From Chloranthus sessilifolius (lineage: Eukaryota > Streptophyta > Magnoliopsida > Chloranthales > Chloranthaceae): a stretch of 64,000 bases of DNA. Below are positions 10,919 to 22,682 of the stretch, piece after piece. Each line of letters opens with the position of its first letter. The stretch's first letter is position 1. Location of the stretch: contig CM037593.1 in NCBI GenBank assembly GCA_021018995.1, positions 13,048,088-13,112,087 of the forward strand, given 5' to 3'. The notes beneath the pieces were generated by a model. That model was not told where the DNA came from. It did not search any database and saw only the letters and a program-made list of their open reading frames with translations. The translations under genes and the position numbers were made by a program.

Positions 10919-11802
10919 TGGTTGGGCTTTCTGTTGTTTCCTTATGAAGGTGCTTATTGGAATATTCGGGGGATTTGCAATTTGAAAAGGCGAGTGGGAG
11001 TGAAAAAGGTGATTTCGGCATCAAAGCCTGCAGTAGTTTCGCTGCAGGAAACCAAGTGGGGTAGCTACGATAGAGAAAAGTCGCATCGATTCCTGGCAGG
11101 AAGTACTAGGAGTGGATCAAGGTTGACTCCATTGGAGTCGCAGGAGGCATTCTTGTTGCCTGGGATTCCCGCTTGTTTAAAAAAATTGACGAAGAGGTGG
11201 GGTTTTTCTCGGCCTCTGTGGTGTTGCAAAAAAGGGAAAATAGGAAGATTCGGTCGTTCTCGAGTATTTACGGTCTGTCGGAGGATGGAAGTCGTGCCGA
11301 GTTCTTGTTTAAGTTGGCTGCGTTAGCAGCCCGGTGGGATTTTCTGCACTGTTTCGGCGGTGATTTCAATGCGGTTAGATGGACTCATGAAAGAATGGGC
11401 GGGTTGTCAGACGCAACGGTGATGCGAGATTTCAATGCTTTCATCCGGGATTGGGAGCTGGTCGATCTCCCTTTAGCGAGAGCCCGCTTCACTGGTCCAG
11501 CCTACATGCTACACCCACACTCAATCGCATTGACCGGTTTCTATGCACGCCGGAAAGGATTGATATATTCCCTAATGGCCTGCCAGCTATGTCTGGCTCA
11601 AGCAATTTCAGACCATCACCCCATCCTTCTGTGCTGCAAGACGAGTGGGAAGGGTCCCTCTCCCTTCCGTTTCGAAAATATGTGGATCATCAATGGCGGA
11701 TTTAGGGACCTTGTTCAGATGTGGTGGAACAAGACTTCCACGTCCAGGACCGCTCCCTTTAGATTCATCACCAAGCTGGGTCGTCTCAAAGGGCAGATCT
11801 AA
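10919..11802 (+). pseudogene. LINE-A ORF2: apurinic-type endonuclease domain
   Basis: WNIRGICNLKRRVG and VVSLQETKW match the start of LINE endonucleases (W-N-x-R-G, L-Q-E-T-K). After a frameshift near 11160 the second frame gives FGGDFNAVRW, DLPLARARFTGPAY and ISDHHPILL, the catalytic GDFN and SDH motifs. At least one frameshift disables it. Confidence 0.85.
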
Positions 11803-12098
11803 GAGTGGGACAAAGAGACTTTCGGGCTGGTCCACGTCGCCAAAGACGTGATCCTTCAGAGGTAAAGGGAGTTGGATGATTTGGAAGAACCCAGAGATCT
11901 ATCGGAGTTGGAGAGAGAGGAGAGATTGAGATTGAAATTTGACTTCAGTGATAAATGTTTGGCAGAGGAGGTTTGCTGAAAACAAAAATCGAAGGCCTAC
12001 TGGCTTAAATTGGGGGACAACAATACCAAATTTTTCCACACCGCAACCAATGCAAGGGACAAAATTAATTGCCTGGGGCAGATTGCAGTGGATGCTAG

Positions 12099-13400
12099 GT
12101 GTTCTCGAACCCGAATCAGATCAAAGCCCAAGTCGTCAACTTCTACAGAAAGCTATACACTAACGAGGGGTGGAGCAGGCCCGAGCTAGATGGGATTCCT
12201 TTCCCAACCATCTCAGAGGGAGACAAGGCAGCAGCAGAGCTGCTGTTTCAGGAGGAGGTGTGGCGGGCCATCAAATGCAGTGGGAAAAATAAGTCCCCAA
12301 GGCCCGATGGTTTCAGCATGGAGTTTTACCGGAGTTTTTGGGCTACTCTCAAGAACGACCTGATGGAAGTCTTCCATGAGTTCCACGACAACTGTTTCAT
12401 TGGTCACACTTTGAATTCTACATTTGTTTGTCTTATACCGAAGAAAGAGCGAGCAGAGGACCTTTGGGACTATCGTCCTATCAGCCTGGTCACCTGTCTG
12501 TACAAGATTATATCGAAGGTGCTAGTGAACCGATTAAGGCCTTTAATGGGAGGGCTAATTTCGGCCAACCAAGGGGCTTTTGTGCATGGTAGACAGATGG
12601 TGGATCATGTTGTTGTCGTGCTTGAGGTCGTTCACTTTGCTCATTGCGGTCGTGCCCATGCCGCACGCACTTTGGAAAATAAACATGGAGAAAGCGTATG
12701 ATAGGGTCAATTGGGGGTGTCTCGAGTATATGTTGGACAGATTCGGATTTGGCGCCCAATGGAAGAGTTGGATGCGAGTTTGCAACAATTCGGCGTGGTT
12801 CCCTATCATCATCAATGGATCGTCGACAAGGTATTTTCAAAGCTCCAGGGGGATTAGGCAAGGGGACCCTCTCTCCCCCTTTTTGTTCAATATGATAGGG
12901 GAAGCTTTAGACGGCCTCATCCATCAAGCCAAGCAGTTGGATTTCATCTCCGGAATCCAAGCGGACCTTAACGGTCGTCGTGTCACCCATCTACGGTACG
13001 CGGATAACACCATTCTCTTTCGTAGGACCGATGTGGCCGAGTTCCAAGCTTACGCGGAGGTTCTCACTGTGTACGAAGTGGTTTCTGGGTAACGGATCAA
13101 CTTGCTCAAATCGGCAATCTCTGGGATAGGAGCTGAAGACTAGTTGTTGAGTGCTATTGCTGCCATTGTGGGCACCAAGATCGAGGCCCTCCCAATCTCC
13201 TATTTGGGCCTTCCTCTTGGGCTTAGCCACCCTTCAGCTAGGACTTGGGAACCTATGGTTCGGAGGTTTGACCGGCGTCTTTCTTCATGATCAGGGAAAC
13301 TTCCCGGCAGTGAGGGGAGTCTCCTCCTCATCAAATCAGTCCTTGCTAGCTTGCCGGTCTTTTTCATGTCCATGTTCAAGTGTCCGGTGGCTGTGATCCA
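12099..13400 (+). pseudogene. LINE-A ORF2: reverse transcriptase
   Basis: Motifs in order: KNKSPRPDGFSMEFYRSFW, TFVCLIPKK, DYRPISLVTCLYKIISKVL, NQGAFVHGRQM. Then, after a frameshift near 12690, [27 protein letters not shown] and LRYADNTILF. The catalytic YADD has become YADN. Further stops at about 13090 and 13142. Confidence 0.88.
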
Positions 13401-14603
13401 CAGGTTGGAGCAAATTCAAAGTAACTATCTATGGGAAGGATCGGGTTTAGACAAGAAATACCATCTGGTCAACTAGGAAACGTGTCAGCTTCCTATCAGC
13501 TGTGGGGGCCTAGGTATCTGCTCTTTGAGACAGGTGAACATTGCTTTACTCGGAAAGCGGTTTTGGCGGACAGTGAGAAGGGGAGACTGTGGTGGTCAGT
13601 TTTGGCATAAAAGTATGGGATTTTGGAGGGCGACTGGGGAATTAACTCAGTAATCAATAGAAACTTATCGGCTTGGTGGAAAGGAATATGTGGGACGTGG
13701 AACCTCTTCGCTCAATAGGTACGGTTCAATTGGGGCGACGACACTCATATCCGATTTTGGGAGGATCCATGGGTGGAGCCCACGCCACTCAAAGACTTGT
13801 TTCCATCCATTTTCAGGATCGCGCCCGACTCTCTCGGAGTAGTCGCAAGCTTTTTTCAAAGTCTCATATGGGGGGCTAGTTTGGGATGTGGCCATTAGGA
13901 GGTTTCTCCGTGAGGAGGAGGAGGGCCTTTTTCTTCGCCTTCTGGAGACGATGTACGGTGCTATCAGAAATCCTGCTCATGTTGATGTCAAGTTATGGAT
14001 GCCGAGCAAGAAGGGAGTGTTCAATACCAGGTCTTACTACCGGATGTTGTCTTCTAGGCCTCTAGTTAGGTGTCAGTGGGCTGCTTTGTGGAAGGCAGCT
14101 GCCCCCCCCCTCCCAAGGTAAAGTTTTTTACCTGGCTCCTGCTTAAGGAGAAGATTCTCACGAGGGACCCGTTGATCCGAAGAGGGAAAGACATTCAAAA
14201 TGCCTGCCCCATGTGCCTCCAAGCGGAAGAAAACATATCTCATTTGTTTCTCCATTGTAGGACAGCCCATGAGATATGGGGAGTTATTCTTGATTCCTTT
14301 GACACGCATTGGATCTGCCCGTCAACCATTTCCCTACAGTTTCTCACTTGGTTGGGGGCAGGTCCCGAGGGACAACTGGGAGCGTTCTAGAGGGTGGGGT
14401 TTTTTGCAGTGGTGTGGAGCATCTGATTGGAAAGAAATGCTCGTATATTTGAGCGGAAGCGCCTGCCTGTCGGGATGGTCCTGAAGAAAGTGCGCGACTT
14501 TATGTTCTCTTGGGTGGTCTTGGATAAAGAGGGGGGGACGGGGGGGAAGCCTACCTTTGGGACCCCGGGCTAGGTCTTTAATACATTGCATCTTTACCAA
14601 TCC
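13401..14603 (+). pseudogene. LINE-A ORF2: C-terminal linker and zf-RVT domain
   Basis: Open pieces give FNTRSYYRMLSSRPL, KVKFFTWLLLKEKILTRD, CPMCLQAEENISHLFLHC and, shifted, LERNARIFE. This is the zinc-binding zf-RVT region and the W-x-x-W-x-ERN tail typical of plant LINEs. A run of nine C at about 14102 lies next to a frameshift. Confidence 0.8.
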
Positions 14604-14616
14604 AAAAAAAAAAAAA
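14604..14616 (+). other. LINE-A poly(A) tail
   Basis: Thirteen A directly before the right TSD. Confidence 0.85.
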
Positions 14617-14617
14617 C

Positions 14618-14632
14618 AGAGAGGTAGCTCTA
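14618..14632. repeat. TSD, right of LINE-A
   Basis: AGAGAGGTAGCTCTA, partner of 8786-8800. Confidence 0.8.
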
Positions 14633-14764
14633 TTTATAAGTTTCCTACTTAAAATCTACTCTAATTACGACTTAAAGTCCAATTAAGTCACTGGGAAGTG
14701 AGACCCACGCATGGACCTACTTGTGTGGGCCCTCCTCCCACTCTCTCCAACTCTCGCACCCTCT

Positions 14765-15740
14765 CATTGATGGCCCACGCAAGCCATCCCATCTCACGAA
14801 CCACTCATGCAAGGGATCCCACCTGCGTGGGTCATCTTTCTATGGCCCACACAGGACCCACCTGCGTGGGCCACTCTCTTCCTTCCTTTTCTCTTCTTTC
14901 TTTTCTTTTTTTTTTTCTCTTCTTTCAAAATATGGCCCACAGAGGACTCCCTGCGTGGGCCATCCCACTTCTTTTCTTCCATCTTTTTCTCCTTCATTTT
15001 CTTCCTCCTTTTCCTCTTCTTTTTCCTCCATTTTCTCTCTCCAATGGCCCACGCATGGCTCCCTGCGTGGGATCCCATTTCTCTCCCTCCTTTTTCTCCT
15101 TTTGCTCTCTTTAAATATGGCCCACACAGGGATCCCCCTGCGTGGGCCATCCCACTCCTCTCCCTCCTTTTTCTCCTTTTTCTCTCTAAATATGGCCCAC
15201 ACAGGAGCCCTGCGTGGGCCATCCATTTCTCTTCCTCTTCTCTTTTTCCTCCATTTTCTCTTTTTCTCTCTTTTTTTATCCAAATATTCTGCGTGGGCCA
15301 TCCCACTTCTCTCTCTCCTTTTTCTCCTTCATTTTCTCATCTTTTTCTCACTCTCTTTTTCTCTCCAAACGTATCCCACGCATTCCATGAGCCATCCCAC
15401 TTCTATCTCTTCCTCTCTTTTTCTCCTCCATTTTCTCTCTTCCTTTTTCCTTCTCCAAATATGGCCCACGCAGGGCTCCCTGCGTGGGCCATCCCATCTC
15501 TTTTCTTCTTTCTTTTCTCCTTCATTTTCACTCTTTTAATCTCTCTCTCTCCAAATATGGCCCACATAGGGCTCCCTGCTTGGGCCATCCCATCTTTTTC
15601 TCTTCTTTGATTTCTCATCTTCTACGCAAACCTCTTGTGTAGGTCATTTCTTTCCTCATAACTACCTACACGGGTCCCTTCCTCTCCGCTTAAGCAAGAA
15701 AACTGCCTACGTAGGCCATTCCTCTCTCAATCCGCGTGAA
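14765..15740. repeat. Array of GGCCCACGCAGG/CCTGCGTGGGCC hairpins in CT-rich spacers
   Basis: About 11-13 copies of an inverted repeat. The best is 15461-15492, where ATGGCCCACGCAGGG and its exact complement are separated by two bases. The copies are spaced 70-110 bp apart by almost pure C/T tracts such as CTCTCCCTCCTTTTTCTCC. Other clear copies start near 14842, 14932, 15044, 15116, 15191 and 15556. Three plus-strand and two minus-strand frames stay open across it because the unit lacks stops. The predicted proteins are low-complexity and I do not regard them as genes. Confidence 0.9.
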
Positions 15741-16463
15741 AGTGAAGGCCTACGCAGCCCTCACAACCTTTGATTTTGTGAGAACCTTGCGGAAACCGTA
15801 AGATGACCACTTCCATAACTGTTGTCTTAAACCTATAAATAGCAACCCCTTCCCAGATTCAAGGACAGAATTTTTGTTAGGTAAGAGCCTTGCCAAAGAT
15901 TTCTCCGACTCTCTCTGCCAAGATTCCTTACGGCATCTCCGATCCTTTTTCTCCACTTCTCTCCTTTGACTTTTTTTTACTAAAGAGTTTTTACAGGGAA
16001 ATCAATTCAGATGGTCTCGGATACGAGTGCAATAGGATAAGAGCTACGGTCATTTACCTAAATAAGTCTTGCTTAGGATAAGAGCTACGACCCTTACCAA
16101 GTATGTTTTGCAGATGCAATTTGGGATTATGCATTACGACGTACCTAAATTTCTTACGTATTTGCAAACGATTAAGCTATGTGGGTTACTACGACCCCTT
16201 GCTTAATTCTTAATACGTTCGGGTTGCAACCACTAATCTGACATCTCGTATGGGTTGTCATCGCGAATAAAAAGAATGATCCGAATTTTGACACCTGAAA
16301 CACCCCTTGACAACCACATTTTCTTTTTTACATACTCGTAACCATCGGATTACCGGACTTAGATCTTACCCAAAATTAGAGTTTCTCTCGCAATTTGGAA
16401 CATCATTCCCTTAAATTTAGGGTTTGGATTTTAACCTCAAGATCGGAAATTCCTTCAAGGTTT
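15741..16463 (+). promoter_or_regulatory. TATA-containing region between the two arrays
   Basis: CCTATAAATAG at about 15832 is a strong plant TATA box. About 35-50 bp downstream is a leader-like stretch, followed by CT-rich sequence. The words AGGATAAGAGCTACG occur twice (about 16034 and 16076). No ORF follows. It could be the promoter of an LTR or of a non-coding transcript. Confidence 0.45.
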
Positions 16464-17140
16464 TGATCAAATCCAATGATGAATTCGTTGACTTTTAATC
16501 AAACGAACGTAATAGGAGACCGTAATAAGATCCAACAGTAGATTTGTCACTCATCGACCAAATTTCATAGTTGTAGTCAAATCCAACAGTAGATTCATTG
16601 ACTTTTAGTCAAACGATAGTAATATGAGACTGTAATTAAATCCAACGATGGATTTGTTACTCATTGACCAAATCTCGTGGTTTAGGTCAAATCCAACGTA
16701 CACTCGTTGACTTTTAGTCAAACGACCGTAATACGAGACCGTAATAAGATCCAACAGTGGATTTATTACTCATTGACCAAACCTCACGGTTTTGGTCAAA
16801 TTCAACAGTGGACACATTGACTTTTAATCAAACGGACGTAATACGAGACCGTAATAAGATCCAACGGTGAATTTGTTACTCATCGACCAAACCTCATAGT
16901 TTTGGTCAAATTCAACGGTGGATTCATTGACTTTTAGTCAATTGATCGCCATATGACACCCTGATGAGATCCAACGGTGGATTTGTTGCTCATCGATCAA
17001 ATCTCATGATTTTGAACAAATCCAACAGTGGATCCATTGACTTTTAGTCAAACAATCGTAATATGAAATCGTAATAAGATCTAACGGTGGATTTGTTACT
17101 CATTGACTAAATCTCATGGTTTCAGTCAAATTTTCCATGG
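16464..17140. repeat. 110-bp minisatellite, six units, with inverted W-box cores
   Basis: Six head-to-tail units start near 16464, 16573, 16686, 16795, 16905 and 17015. Each has two half-units sharing ATCCAACGGTGGATT-like words. Each unit also contains TTGACTTTTAGTCAA (or TTGACTTTTAATCAA), an inverted pair of TTGAC, the core of the WRKY-factor W-box. The second half ends CTCATYGACCAAA, giving further TTGACC in some units. Divergence between units is roughly 10-20%. No protein coding. Confidence 0.9.
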
Positions 17141-18399
17141 ATTGATTAAGACAGCGGATCAATTCAATAGTGTAAAAACCAATCATCATAGAATTCTATG
17201 GAGTTTGACAATGATCAATCAATGATCATGTAACCCGACAATGAAGATACTAATTCTTCTTATAATCAGTCACCAAGAGAATGGATCTGGTTTTCGAATT
17301 TGACTTTGAGACAAGTACATAAGAATTTGTTCTAAGGTTCATCCATGAGGTTCTTGCTCCAGTAATGACTCGTGTTTGTCGATCAGATGGAACTGACTTT
17401 TGGAGGAGGGTTTCTCCCATCTGTCATCCTCCATTTCATATTTCTCGAATCTCCAATGAAGACAGCATGCTATGCATCAATCTCGTGATAGATTGAAGAT
17501 GTCGATGAAGACCTAGACTTAGGATTTTTTTTTTGTGTTTCAAAGATGTAATTATTTTACTTTCTTTAGTAGCTTTTAATTAGATGTATTCACTTTGATG
17601 TAAATAACGGGGAATATTGCGATACCCGGAAGTGTAAAGTCCGTCATTTCAATAAAACTCTCTGCTAGCGAGGGAAAATGTGTTATAATTGATTTGTATA
17701 GATTTATCTTCTAGGCAAATTTGATGTTTACATATATACATAATTAAAAATGTCTCTCTTCAATTGCATATTCTTGTAACATATATTACAAATAGACTGT
17801 ATCCTTAGTTTTTGCCATGGAGGTTGTTTAAACAATACAAGAACGATATCTAAAAAATACAATTATTTGAGAATCGATGGTTTATGAATCTATTCTTTCA
17901 AGTAACTATTCAAACAATCTTTGAAACTATGTTTATAGAAATATGATGAAATTAAAATTTCCAAAAAAAGTAACTCAATTTCAGTATCTAGAATTCTAGA
18001 TTCTAGACAGTCTATTGCACTCTCAGGAATAATAGAAAATGAGGAAAGTACGCAACTACAGACTTGACAGTTCTACAGGACAACAAAAAATTTATGTCGT
18101 CTTTCTTAATTGCCAAAGGGAATTTTTTTTAATGTCACTATAGATGGTGTTGGCATACCACTATTACAAATTGAAATTTTCAAAAGTTATTGAAGATAGC
18201 ATTGATTGTTTAAGAAGGTGAGATGAAGAAGAAGAAGAAGAAGAAGAAAGGAGGAAGAATAAGGACCAAGAAGAACTTGCAGACTATGAAGCATTTTTGC
18301 AAAATTTGAACTACCCATCCACCAATTAAATCCTGCTATTTAATTGATACCATTCATGGTTGTGGTTATTGATCAAGGCTAATTAGTTACACAAATTAA
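17141..18399. other. Non-coding, possible transcript 3' end; (AAG)n tract
   Basis: No gene recognised. AATAAAACTCTC at about 17650 resembles a plant polyadenylation signal after T-rich sequence and could end a transcript from the 15832 TATA box. 18222-18250 is an AAG repeat. Confidence 0.4.
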
Positions 18400-19532
18400 C
18401 CCCAAACTTGTATTGCTAGGACTTAGAGCAGGTTAGGAGTATGATATTAATGCGTTTGTGTGTTTGTAGGAAATAAATAACCGAGGAGCAAAATGGAGGA
18501 AGATCTGTTGCAAGAACTGCTTAGAAGAAGTTGGTACTGATATGGGTCACTCGAGCGACTTTGCATCTCGCTCGAGCAAGAAGCGTTAAAAGAAGGGAAT
18601 GAATTTCTCGGGTAGAAGTCACTCGAGCGACTTTGGTTCCCGCTCGAGCGACCTCTCGCGATTTGAAATATTGTTGACAAACGTTGACCTTTTCGAGGAA
18701 GCCCTAACCCATATAAATAGAAGTTGAAAAGGAGTAAATAGGGACTTTTGGGGGGCAGAGGATGGAAAGGAGAGTAGAGAAACCCTAACTCTTGGAGATG
18801 GAAGAGATGGAGCATTCTACCATCTTGGAAATCTCTGTCATGCGTGGCTAACTCCACACTCTACGAGAGTAACGGAGCATAGCTTCGTGTTGAGGGTTTA
18901 TAGTTGTTTGTGGTCATGATTGTAAGAGTTGCATTGTTTTGACCTTTAATGGAATAAATTATTGTAAATTGTTATTCACTTTTATCTTTTGCTCTGATAC
19001 TTGTAGAAATAAGAGCGGAGATAGATACTTTTTGATTAATTTTATATATGTGATCTAAAAATTAACCTTAGTGCAACAAAATTTGTATTTTTCTTAATGT
19101 CGTGTGATTAAGATGAGACTAGCCGAGAAAGTATAGATCATCACTAACTGATGAATCATGCAAAATCAGTAGTCTCATATTATGAGCAAGGAATTAAATT
19201 CTCTCGAAATCTTAACAGAGCATGAAGCTCTCTAAAGGATATTTCTTTCATAAGTCAAATCAAGTAAACTTGAGCCCGACTCACGAAAGCGGCGTGGAGT
19301 TACGAAACCCTAGATTTTCTCACTAATTGCACCCGAAGATTTCGCTAATTAGTTTACAAGTTTTCCTTTCATAAAAATTTTATCCTTCACAACAACTTTG
19401 CTTCAGAAAGTAACAATCAATTAGGTATGATCTCATACCAATCCCTGTGGAATCGACACCTAGACTCAAGAGCCATGTTATACGTTAAGTCACTTGCTAG
19501 GGTTTAAGAGATCTAACCAAGAGCATCGATCA
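18400..19532 (+). repeat. Athila/Tat-type gypsy LTR
   Basis: Contains two GACTTTG-to-CGCTCGAGCGA blocks (18550-18655), a TATA box (CATATAAATAG, about 18710), CCCTGTGGAATCGACACC (about 19443), and the end ATCGATCA just before the primer site. These marks and their order are typical of Athila/Tat LTRs. The left end is not sharply defined; 18400 is approximate. Confidence 0.7.
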
Positions 19533-19537
19533 AATTT

Positions 19538-19555
19538 TGGCGCCGCTGCCGAGGA
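19538..19555 (+). other. Primer binding site, Athila/Tat type
   Basis: TGGCGCCGCTGCCGAGGA, two changes from the TGGCGCCGTTGCCGGGGA typical of this lineage. It fixes the LTR edge and the plus orientation. Confidence 0.8.
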
Positions 19556-20070
19556 TTGACAACGGAAACTACCTAGTTGGTAGTTATCTTTCTGTAGATA
19601 GTTTAGTTAGGAATTTTTTTTTTACTTTATTTTATTTTCATTATCATTTTTGTCTTTATATTTTCTTTCTTGTATTCTTACATATTAAAGAAACCAACCA
19701 CACACTCTGATTGGGAATCGTATGAAGCTTCGACAACCCGCGAAGGTTTGATTTCTTTTAATCATTTGTGAATCAAATAATTCCATCGTTATCTGTGTCT
19801 ACTGTTAGATTAGGTTAGAAAGTTCTAGTAGTGTCGGCGTGTGTATGCGAGGGAGGCGTTTATAATTTCCCCACATTGAACCCCTTGACCTCGAACTTGA
19901 GCGAACTCCCAGAGTGAATCGGACAATTACACGTCTTTTGGCTGATAACCAAGTAACTCAACCCATTCCCTCAAACTTGTGTGCAATTGGTTAATAACTC
20001 TTGCTAGGGTTTATAGTTGGGTGCATGAGGTTGTTACTCCCTACTCATTTTGCATGATTCATCAGTTATC
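19556..20070 (+). mobile_element. Leader of the Athila-type element and an inverted LTR-like piece
   Basis: T-rich leader downstream of the primer site; no gag frame follows, so the element is truncated. 20047-20067 is an exact reverse complement of 19146-19166 in the LTR, with weaker similarity on both sides, so a second related LTR fragment in opposite orientation probably abuts here. Confidence 0.5.
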
Positions 20071-20290
20071 GAGGCCAGTAACCCGAAAAAGAAAAGTGCA
20101 ATTTTCATCAGAATAGAAAATATCAAAATTAAAAATTAAAATACTGAAACCAAAAAATGCAACAATCTATAAGAACAAATATAAATTCAACTAATAGTCT
20201 AATACTGCACACAGATTTACAGATGTGAGATATAAATATAAATGAAACATTAAAAAATAGTCTCAATAAAAGATTGCAGCAGGCAGATAC

Positions 20291-20395
20291 TTGCCCATGC
20301 TTTGTGTTGGTTTTGGTTTCACGGGACCACATTTTCCCATGTCTCGAAAAAATCCTCTTAAAGTGAATACGACATCCCCAAATTTATAGTAGGAC
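20291..20395 (-). CDS. RTEL1: RTEL1 exon 16
   Basis: 105 nt, 74 bp after exon 15. [20 protein letters not shown] matches the C-Y-x-K-[FY]-G-[DE]-V...RFFR segment that closes the helicase core. I chose the donor GTATCT at 20289-20290; reading through it meets a stop after about 30 codons. Confidence 0.82.
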
Positions 20396-22634
20396 TGCAA
20401 TAGCAAAAATAAAGTTACTGAAAAAGCTTCCTATGACAAAAAGAAAAAAAATGAAAACCAAGAAACAACCTTTATATGAGGCCGAAGCCAAAGGGACATT
20501 TGGCATTGAATACTTTGCCATGCAAACCTGCATATAAGAACAAACACAAATCTATATATAATATACACAAATCACAGTTCTACAATGTTAAATACCAAGG
20601 CAACTGCTCATCATGAGTTGCTGCATAGATCATTCCATGAGAACCAAGTTACGTAGAAAAATGAAAAACCAATGTAACTACAATGAATTCCACAAAATAT
20701 GAGTACAAGATAAAAAGATACATATATAACTAATCTGACAGTAGATCAATCCATGAGAACCAAACTACACAGAAAAATCAAGAATTGATGTAATGAGAAG
20801 GGATTCCAAGAAATATGAAGACCAGATCAACAGATACATAATTTTCACAATCCCACAAATAAAAACAAAAAAAAAAAAATGAAAGCACCATACAGCGTCA
20901 ATTGGCTTTAAGCAGTGTAATTACATTTATCCTGAAAATATAAATTACAAAAAAACAAATAATATCTTGCTATAACATATTGGGATATCGGATTGCATCT
21001 ACTGAATAAGAAGATCCAAGCAGCATAGTTTATCTCTTTTAAAAAACCAGTCATAATAGATTCTCCAGTTTCATATTGTGAATACTGAAAAATAGGGAAG
21101 ATTAATGGAATTATAAATCCGTCGCTAATTGTGAAAATGAAAAGAAATGCCTTATGATATCCATGTATCAATTTTTATATCGGCTCCAACACTCATCCAG
21201 ACTATAATTTTCATACTTCACTCAATAGACTATATTACCTTTGTTACACATGATGAAACTGCCTTTGCATTCACAAAACCCAGTTAATGACTAACCACTG
21301 CACTCCCCCTCAATTTTGAGAAAATGTACCTCACAAGACATATAGGTTCACCCAATAAATGAAACTTCTACAAACTTCCAACACTTTTCCTATCACTACT
21401 AAAATAAACCATACAAAATTTTAAATTTTGGTATGTCCAACTTATCGAGATTATCTCTGAAATAAAAATCGACTTTAGCCTAAAGATTCATAAAAATGCG
21501 TTTTTGGAATCATATGGAAGGACTGCGTGGAATATTATATCCTCCTGAATGGAACAACCTGTTTGCTATTGGGAAGACTCCAGGAGAGTTAAAGAAGGTG
21601 ATCCACCATCTCCCTATCATTTACCCTTCATGTTGAGGGACTATATAGATTGACAATGAAGCCAAATTCTCTAGGCTTATTGATGTTTCAAACTAGGAAA
21701 CGGGTCCTGGGTGTCTAAAGATCAACTTGAATAAAAAGACTTCATAACAGTTCAAGGATCACACTAATTTATTTTTAAGAATTTTGTTGTTTTGAACCAG
21801 TCTCAGGTCTAAAGAACAACTTCAACAAAAAACTGGCATTGGGTATCAAAGTGGAAAGTGTGTTTTGTTAGTAGACTAATTGCAAACCCTAGTTTATATT
21901 ACGGAACTCCTACCCAATGAGGAGCATTAAAGATGAAAAATAGGTTGAATAAATGATTCTTCAGGCCCTATAATGTGATTGGGGTGGCAGAATCAATATA
22001 AAAATACCCAAATTTTATAGACGATCAACAACATGTGAGAATGTTCAATCTGACAATTGAGGGAAATGAGAATATAGCTATATGAGAGAAGATGAAGACT
22101 TACCTTCAAAGAATATAATTATAGATCAATTATTCCAAAGCTTTTTATCCACTGTCAACTTTTTTTTTAAAAAAAACATATTATCAGTGTAATCAAAGGC
22201 ACGCCTAGTCTCAAGCCGCAATGTTGCGCCTGGGATTTCTGACGGATATGTAATGAAGGCACTGCTGCGCCTAGTCTCATTGCATATGCACCAAAAATCC
22301 CAAGACTTCTATCCACGAAATTGCAATTGCATGTAAACTTTGAAAAGCGCAACCGGGATTTCTGGCGCATAATATTAACAAATCAAATGTCTTAGTTAGA
22401 CACCTAAACATGGTACATTAAATTTTTCAAAAGACATGGTGCATTAAAAAATTTCAACTTTTGACCCAAAATTAAATGGTGGAAATTGGAAAATCATCTG
22501 CTTTTATCTTTATTTTTTTAGATGGTTTGTTGATCAACCTTGGGCAAGTTGGCGTGACACTCAATCGTCGGGTTGGGTGTTACATGGTACCCAACTAGCC
22601 TCGGAGGTAGTGTGAAAACACACATTTGAGGGTA

Positions 22635-22682
<48 letters not shown>

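Larger units (their letters stand above)
8801..14617 (+). mobile_element. LINE (non-LTR retrotransposon), near full length, degenerate (LINE-A)
   Basis: In order: an ORF1 starting 16 bp from the 5' end, an endonuclease domain (from about 10945), RT (12099-13230), a linker, a zf-RVT domain (13888-14390) and a poly(A) tail (14604-14616). A 15-bp TSD (one mismatch) brackets it, defining both ends and a length of about 5.8 kb. Frameshifts and stops run throughout, so it is dead. On the evidence of exon positions it lies in, or just beyond, the 3' part of the helicase gene, in the sense opposite to it. Confidence 0.88.

Noticed and set aside
14698..15610. Three overlapping plus-strand ORFs and two minus-strand ORFs of 153-272 codons
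   Set aside because: All come from a tandem repeat whose units lack stop codons; the protein text is low-complexity (F/L/S or K/R/E) and the same in every frame.
16464..17140. Regular repeats that might suggest a CRISPR array
   Set aside because: Units are contiguous 110-bp repeats with diverged copies and no unique spacers, in a plant genome.
21290..21320. ACTCCCCCTCAA, complement of a copia-type polypurine tract
   Set aside because: No LTR pair, RT or RNase H could be found next to it.
22187..22380. CAGTGTAATCAAAGGCACGCC, a hAT-like terminus
   Set aside because: No matching second terminus or TSD nearby; kept only as a remark.
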